A DNA stretch of 64,000 bases, from contig JALNQF010000030.1 in NCBI GenBank assembly GCA_028456385.1, positions 248,001 through 312,000 of the forward strand, read 5' to 3'. Below the pieces are notes generated by a model, which ran no database searches, had not been told where the DNA came from, and saw only the letters and a list, made by a program, of their open reading frames with translations. A program made the translations under genes and the position numbers. This document shows positions 58,278 through 64,000 of the stretch, piece by piece. Source of the stretch: Ophiosphaerella korrae (lineage: Eukaryota > Ascomycota > Dothideomycetes > Pleosporales > Phaeosphaeriaceae). The first letter of the stretch is position 1. Each line of letters begins with the position of its first letter.

Positions 58278-58706
58278 GGTGGCAGTGGACTATCTCGCGT
58301 GCGTATCGAGTGTAGGGGTCAGGGTCGATGGCTGATGTGGTGCTACGCCGATTTTGGATAGATTTAGATAGTTGTAAAGCCAGGCATAGAGTAAAGTGAG
58401 AGAGAATCTGCCGCGACGACTATTTAGTGAGGTTAGTGCCGGAGCAGAGCGACTGGCCGCGCCGAACTTTGGAGGCGCCAAGCAATTAGCCTGGCTGCTT
58501 AGGTAAGACAATTTCCTGCGTCACCCCGCATAACGCTGCTGCTACCACTCACATGCTCGCGCGTGGCAGGCGCGACTGGTCAACACGGAAACAGCAACAT
58601 AGAAGGCACTAGCAACCGCGGCCACCCCCAACAACAACAATAACAACAAGCCCTGATATTCCCAAGAGACATACCTACACACTTCCTAGCCCATGATAGT
58701 ACAACT
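58278..58706. promoter_or_regulatory. Divergent promoter of YJU2 and APC6
   Basis: The 429-bp interval lies between two start codons pointing apart, so it must drive both genes. It contains an AAC trinucleotide run (about 58629-58650). No coding frame is supported. Confidence 0.5.
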
Positions 58707-60657
58707 ATGGAAAAACATCTTCGCGACTGGCGGCAAGAGGCCCTGAATCGTCACCAGTACGACTCAGCCATATTTGTTGCAGACAAATTGCTAGCGCTGA
58801 CAAGTGCGCGGCCCGTATCCTCTATTTTTGCTGCGCTGATAGTCTAGCATAGACGATGATAACGATGTGTTTTGGCTAGCACAAGCCCATTTCAGCACTG
58901 GCAACTACAGTCGCACACAATCGCTCCTTGCCCGCGGAAACCTCACCGAGCGCAACCCTCAATGTCGATACCTCGCTGCGCACTGCTCTATAAAGCTGGG
59001 GAAGATTGACGATGCGTTGCAGATGTTGGGCGACAAGAACCCTACCCATTTGATCTCTGCGCCTGGCAGTGCCCGGCAGAAATTGCGCCATGTCGATGTT
59101 AATACTCGAGCAGGCGCACGGCATAACAAGGGCACCACGCGCAACGAGCGGTTACCCACTAGCGAGGAACGTGACCGCGAGGATATCACCAACATCAAAT
59201 CGGAAGCAGGCATGTGTTATTTGCGCGGCGTATGCTTTGCGAAGCAAAACTCGTTTGATCGGGCCAAGGAATGCTACAAGACTGCGGTGCAGATTGATGT
59301 GCAGTGCTTTGAGGCTTTTGATGCTTTGATGACCAACTCCCTCATGTCACCTGAAGAAGAGTGGAAATTCCTCGATTCACTCGACTTCGACACTATAAAC
59401 GTCGCTAACAACCCCTCGCTTTCACAAGAAGCCGCCCAGTTCACCAAAACGCTTTACACTACACGCTTATCAAAATATACAAAGCCAGAAGAGTTCGCCA
59501 GCGCAACAGAGACACTCAGCACTCACTACAATCTAGCTAATAATCCAGATATTCTTCTCGCAAAAGCAGATCTAATGTTCACCCATTGCCGCTTCCGGGA
59601 CGCCCTCGTCCTCACCTCTTCCGTCCTCGAGAACGATAAGTACAACTTCAACGTCATGCCAGTACACCTCGCCTGCCTCCATGAACTCGGTCAAACGAAT
59701 GCCCTGTTTCTCCTCGCACACGAACTCGCAGACTCCAATCCGCAAGAACCATGCGCATGGCTTGCCGTCGGCGTTTACTATCTCTCCATTGGACGCATTG
59801 CGGAGGCACGCCGCTACTTTTCTAAGGCTTCCATGATGGACCCACATTTCGGACCAGCATGGATAGGATTTGCGCACACATTTGCTGCCGAAGGCGAGCA
59901 CGATCAGGCAATATCTGCATACTCCACGGCTGCTCGGTTGTTCCAGGGTACACACCTCCCACAGCTCTTCCTTGGTATGCAAAACCTCCAGCTGAATAAT
60001 CTCTCTCTTGCGCGAGAATATCTGAGAACGGCATATGACCTCTGCGAAACCGATCCTCTGCTTCTTAACGAGTTAGGTGTCGTCTATTTCAACGAAAGCC
60101 ATCTCCTTGAGGCCATCCAATTCTTCCGTCGCGCACTACAATTCTCTGAACAAAACGAAGCTGAACCAGATGCCATGCTATCCACACGGATCAATCTCGC
60201 TCATGCATTACGGAGACATCAACAGCTTGATGAAGCGCTCGTCACGTTTGAAGAAGTGCTACGCCACGGCGTAAAAGACCCCGGCGTCTTCGCGGCTAAA
60301 GGCCTTGTCCTCATGGAAATGGGACGATTCTGGGATGCCGTCGTCGTACTGCACGAAGCACTTGCCGTGTCGCCACAGGATCCCATGGCAACCGATTTAC
60401 TTAATCGCGCGCTCGATGCCAGCGGCGATGCAACGACAAGAATTCAAGGCGGATTGACAACGGAGATGTTAGCGGACAGCAAAGATGACGAGGACATTGA
60501 AGAGCTAGATCGCAGAATGAACGGCCGCTTGAGAGAAATCGAACAGAATCGCGTTGCGGGCAGGAGAGGACGCAGACGACGACATGCTCAGGGTCTGGCG
60601 GCCGAGGATCTGAGTCAACTTGGAGAGAGCATGGTTGTAGATTCTGATGAGGGATAG
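58707..60657 (+). CDS. Cdc16/APC6, anaphase-promoting complex TPR subunit
   Basis: Exons 58707-58803 and 58853-60657 (49-bp intron) encode 633 residues. The start MEKHLRDWRQEALNRHQYDS matches the dimerisation helix of APC6/Cdc16. Successive TPR units follow: VFWLAQAHFSTGNYSRTQSL, GVCFAKQNSFDRAKECYKTA, LAVGVYYLSIGRIAEARRYF, LFLGMQNLQLNNLSLAREYL, ELGVVYFNESHLLEAIQFFR, AAKGLVLMEMGRFWDAVVVL. The APC/C ubiquitylates securin and cyclins to drive anaphase and mitotic exit. The acceptor ATAG at 58851-58852 is chosen because it restores LALTNDDNDVFWLAQ. The C-terminal tail is basic then acidic (GRRGRRRRHAQ, VDSDEG). Confidence 0.93.
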
Positions 60658-61307
60658 TATCCACGACAAGGAGGCTGGGGATGGACCAGAGAGTGATTTT
60701 TCTATGGACCTTTTCATCTCCGGCGTGTAAAAGTCCACATGTGTTTTATTTATTTTCTGGATAGTAGCATAGCGGGGCGCTAGAGGATGGTAAAAGGAGG
60801 ATGGCATGGCTTCTTCTTAGCATGGCGTCGATTTTGAATCTTTGATACATTCGGATAGTGTTTTATTATTACATACAAATGGGATGATGAATATAATTCT
60901 ATTAAACTAACCTGCATCCACGCGTAACAGAACAACCGCTGTGGCGGAACAAACTATAGGTACTTTGACTTCAAAGCAATAGAACTTCTCCCCACATCCT
61001 GAATTTGACCATACTTAACCTAAGTTAGATTCTAATACTACTTCTTTGGTACTATAATGCCACTTACTAAAAAGTTATACTTATATTAAAGCATGAAAAT
61101 ATAATTTAGAAAGAGCCTTCTATAACCTCAACTTTCTTAATTTTGGAGAACCCTACGACACTACTAAGCAGTAATAATTAGCTGTAAGGCTGCAAGGCGC
61201 GCTTAATTTATATAGGGTCGCTACCCTGATTGGTATGGGATTATAATATAATTGCAGCGCAATCTAATAAAATAAGGTTGTAGCTGCCAGGCCTATGGCT
61301 GTATAAA
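60658..61307. other. AT-rich flank, probably decayed repeat
   Basis: Composition changes from about 50% GC to AT-rich after about 60840. The segment 61000-61307 has many TAA/TTA triplets and resembles mutated repeat DNA. No gene is seen, and its source element cannot be named. The LTR at 61308 appears inserted into it. Confidence 0.45.
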
Positions 61308-62491
61308 TGTTACGATCCTGAACGGCACACGGGCGCTAAGAAGGAACGCCATTGGACAGAGGTGATGAGGCGCAGCCTATCACGTGACCGATCCAAGCTG
61401 GATCGCCCTACAAGCATATATATATAGGAACAGCGATGAGCCCTTCTAGCTCATTCTGTTCAAAGCCTCCTACCAAAGATTACGATTCTAGTTCACAAAG
61501 ACAAGCACCCTTATTGAATCGCTCTTCTCACGAATACCAACCGCTTGCCCTTGAGACTGCTCGCCTAGTTCCAAGGCCATAACAATAAAGTCCAAGTAAG
61601 CAGGCCGACCAAAGCTCTACAGCCTTATAATCAAACTCGGCTATCTCTCTGGCGGTCCGTCAACCAGCTCACCTCTTGTAGATTCGCCACTTCACAACCC
61701 ATAGCTAGAGCGGATTAGCCATCCTCCCTGCTAGCGGTAGCAACATTAAGTACTACACCTTCAAGATACTATTCGATGTTACTAGATAAACAATCGTATG
61801 CAGCCACGTGTACTAGTTCTTGCACCTCGGCCTCGTGGCAGCCGCCCGCCCCGCCAACCTACCTCACCTTGTCTTTACAGTATTCATTTTATACCATCAT
61901 TAGCCTGTGTGGCTGCATATCAAATATTTTACCATTCTTCCCCATGACTTGCGCTGCCTAGGTCCACGAAACCCCTTTCCCTATGCGCCTGCTGCGAATT
62001 GAAGCGGACGGCGCTTTCAGCCTGGGCGAATATGTGGGAAGAGTTATCTGTTAAGACCTTGGAACCGGGTAAGGGTAACGAGGGCAAGTAGGCTTCTGTG
62101 AGACGGGCGAGGTCAATGAACAAGATGGTTACTTGGCTTGATTAACGGTCGGCTCTTATCGGAGTATCACGAGGTATGTGAGTATCAATGGGTAGATAAG
62201 AATCTGATTGAAGTATCGGTCGTAATGCTCTGTTAGGATAAGAGGTAAAGAAGAGATTGAACACGATGGTCTATGAAGGTCTATCGACGTTCCTATATAC
62301 TTGCTATCTAGCGTTTATTCCCGAGCGCTTACTCTAGAGCGTTCGCTCTAGAGCGCTTATTCTAGAGTGTTTACTCTAGAGCGTTCGCTCTAGAGCGTTT
62401 ACTACTAAATAGTTACGTGTTCTACTGCGCTGTATTGCCTAGCCTAATTGCGTGCGATACAACAGCTTTCCTGCCGCTTAGTATTGTAACA
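61308..62491 (-). repeat. 3' LTR of a Ty3/gypsy retrotransposon
   Basis: The 1184-bp block has short inverted ends TGTTAC (61308-61313) and GTAACA (62486-62491), typical LTR termini. Immediately outside 62491 the minus strand reads GAAGAAAGGGGGATAG, a polypurine tract abutting TGTTAC, which places the element on the minus strand with this as its 3' LTR. Inside, near 62320-62402, are repeated CTCTAGAG palindromes. There is a TATATATATA run at about 61418. The other LTR is outside the window, so target duplication and LTR identity cannot be tested. Confidence 0.6.
62320..62402. repeat. Short palindromic repeat array within the LTR
   Basis: The 8-bp palindrome CTCTAGAG and its extension CGCTCTAGAGCG recur about every 12-19 bp, with spacers such as CGTT, CGCTTATT and TGTTTACT. 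Some units are mutated (TTCTAGAGTG). The array could fold into hairpins or bind a protein in the LTR promoter region. Confidence 0.7.
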
Positions 62492-64000
62492 CTATCCCCC
62501 TTTCTTCTACTAGGTCTATCCTTAGGCCTAGGCCTCTATTAGCTAGATCTAGCTTATAAGTAGTTTACCCTACCTTCTAGTTAAAAACTATCCTACTATA
62601 ATATTGCCTCCCTTGTAGTCTTGTAGACTTTGTCTCTTATTAGAAATCCTTACTATAAACTATATTTCTAAAACACCTTATTTATATTATTCTTTCTTAG
62701 GTATTTTTTATTTTATTATACTAGATTCTACTTTAAAGTGTACTAAGTATACTTGTATAGAGTATCCCTATATTAGTATAACCTAAGAGTCTCTTAATTA
62801 AACTTATAAAGAGTTCTATAAAAAAGTTAATAATAATAAAAAACTTCTTACTATTATTATTACTTATTTACTATATAATAAGAAAATATTAAAATCTACT
62901 AAAGAGCGTACTTATTATAAAGCCTTATACCTAGCGTTAGAGTTAGAGTAAGAAGGTAATTAGGTTTTAGTATAGGTTCTTAACTATTCTACTACTACTA
63001 TTAATATTACCTTTTCTCTTACTATCTAGTCTACTATTAGCTTATTAGATAAGTTTATTATAACTAAGGGCACTTTATAGGCTCTATATAGTTAGGTTTA
63101 TTATAGAACTTTCTTTTACTAATATATCTATTATATCTTAGCTATAGCTTTATATATCTTATATATCCTAGTATATTATACTTACTTCTTACTTTCTTAA
63201 GTATCTACTAATAATTCTATAGATTAGCTTTAGGTTCTTATATATTTTTACTCGCTAAGTAGCCTTTCTATTTTACTAGCTACTCTTAGAGAAACTATAT
63301 ACTTTAGAAGGCGTTATATTTTATTTTTTAATATCTTTATAGGTCTTTAACTTTAAACTTATTATCTTCCTCTTTCTAATATTAGAATTATTACTATACT
63401 AGTATTTTTAGCTTAGCTAGTTCTAGTAGGCTTATATAGAACTTAGAGTATACCTTAGTATCTTTAGGTAGTTCTAGTGTTTTTATTACTAGCTTATTAT
63501 CTTTCTTAACTAAAACTAGTCTAACCTTAATATAGTCTAGTCTTTTACTAGGTTACTTTATTTATAGATTCTTTATATAAAGATACGCTTTATTTCTTTC
63601 TTTTAGCTAAAGTACTATTTTTTATTTTTAATTAATATATAAAATACTTTATTTTTAAGCTTCTTTTAGTTTTTATCTTATTTTATTATAGAGTTCTTAT
63701 ATATTTTCTACTCTAACTAATACTACTTCTATCTTAGGTTCTAGTAGTATTCTCTTAAATAAATTAGAGTATATCTTATAGTTTATAAAATATAGTATTT
63801 TACCTATTACTTTAGCGTACTTATTATTATATACTAATTGTACTATAAGTAATAGTAATACCTAATTATTCTACTTCTAATTACTATAAATCCTTAGGTA
63901 TATCTTTAATATCTTATTAGTCTATTCTATCTATCTATTTATCTATAGATAATAGGCTATTAATAGCTTTCTTTTTATCTCTATTACTATAAGTAGCGTT
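62492..64000 (-). mobile_element. RIP-degraded pol region of a Ty3/gypsy element
   Basis: Extremely AT-rich DNA, packed with TAA/TAG in all frames. Read on the minus strand, fragments of the integrase C-terminal region survive, for example QLVYNNKYAK near 63840, KIYSNLFKRILLEPK, KRLDYIKVRLVLVKK and LELPKDTKVYSKFYISLLEL near 63440. These match the general pattern of fungal gypsy integrases (Y-A-N-L-x-x, K-L-D-x-V-x-P-F, L-P-x-x-H-P-x-F-H-x-S-L-L). The loss of C at many sites fits repeat-induced point mutation. The element continues beyond the right end of the window; protease, reverse transcriptase and the 5' LTR are not visible. Confidence 0.65.

Overview
The window is nuclear DNA of a filamentous ascomycete, most likely a member of the Dothideomycetes (Pleosporales-like). 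The evidence is: many introns of 44-84 bp with GTANGT donors, CTAAC branch sites and YAG acceptors; a HET-domain gene with ankyrin repeats; a PNP_UDP/NB-ARC/TPR (NLR-type) pseudogene; F-box-like ankyrin-type paralogues; and transposon relics full of C-to-T/G-to-A stops (RIP-like). The species assignment is inference; no rRNA or tRNA gene was found.

Layout. 0.4-3.2 kb: a broken fungal NLR gene on the minus strand. 3.6-4.2 kb: an AT-rich, RIP-like pogo/Fot1-type transposase relic. 4.3-6.0 kb: an intact HET + ankyrin gene. 6.6-7.2 kb: an inverted-repeat element and two 30-bp palindromes. 7.9-9.6 kb: a cytochrome P450. 9.7-11.3 kb: two small unknown proteins. 11.9-15.8 kb: conserved RNA-biology genes (pICln, WDR83/MORG1, NOB1). 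15.8-20.6 kb: a gene-poor stretch with one candidate 3' gene fragment. 20.6-31.1 kb: TIM22, a DUF4048-like protein, a germinal-centre-type STE20 kinase and a secreted GH92 alpha-mannosidase. 31.8-35.6 kb: two tandem F-box-like/ankyrin-type paralogues, both interrupted. 36.5-39.7 kb: a serine-rich unknown protein. 40.5-50.7 kb: a p24 cargo receptor, a USP7/Ubp15-type deubiquitinase, a mitochondrial 2-oxoacid dehydrogenase kinase and an unknown 695-residue protein. 51.8-56.9 kb: an NmrA-like reductase, a seven-exon zinc alcohol dehydrogenase and a secreted GH43-type glycosidase. 57.4-60.7 kb: YJU2 and the APC/C subunit Cdc16/APC6. 61.3-64.0 kb: the 3' LTR and degraded pol region of a minus-strand Ty3/gypsy retrotransposon.

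The core is therefore ordinary conserved fungal chromosome (splicing, ribosome maturation, protein import, ubiquitin, cell cycle), often in divergent pairs. It is bounded on both sides by repeat-rich, fast-evolving DNA. The left edge combines two families tied to fungal self/non-self recognition and cell death, one dead and one apparently alive, separated by a dead transposon. I found no convincing wholly new system. The best leads are that allorecognition-like edge, the palindrome/inverted-repeat cluster at 6.6-7.0 kb, the paired broken paralogues at 32-35 kb, an LTR that looks unmutated next to a heavily mutated internal region, and an unidentified spliced reading frame at 19.1-19.9 kb. Exon boundaries were deduced by hand from splice motifs and reading-frame continuity and were not checked against transcripts.
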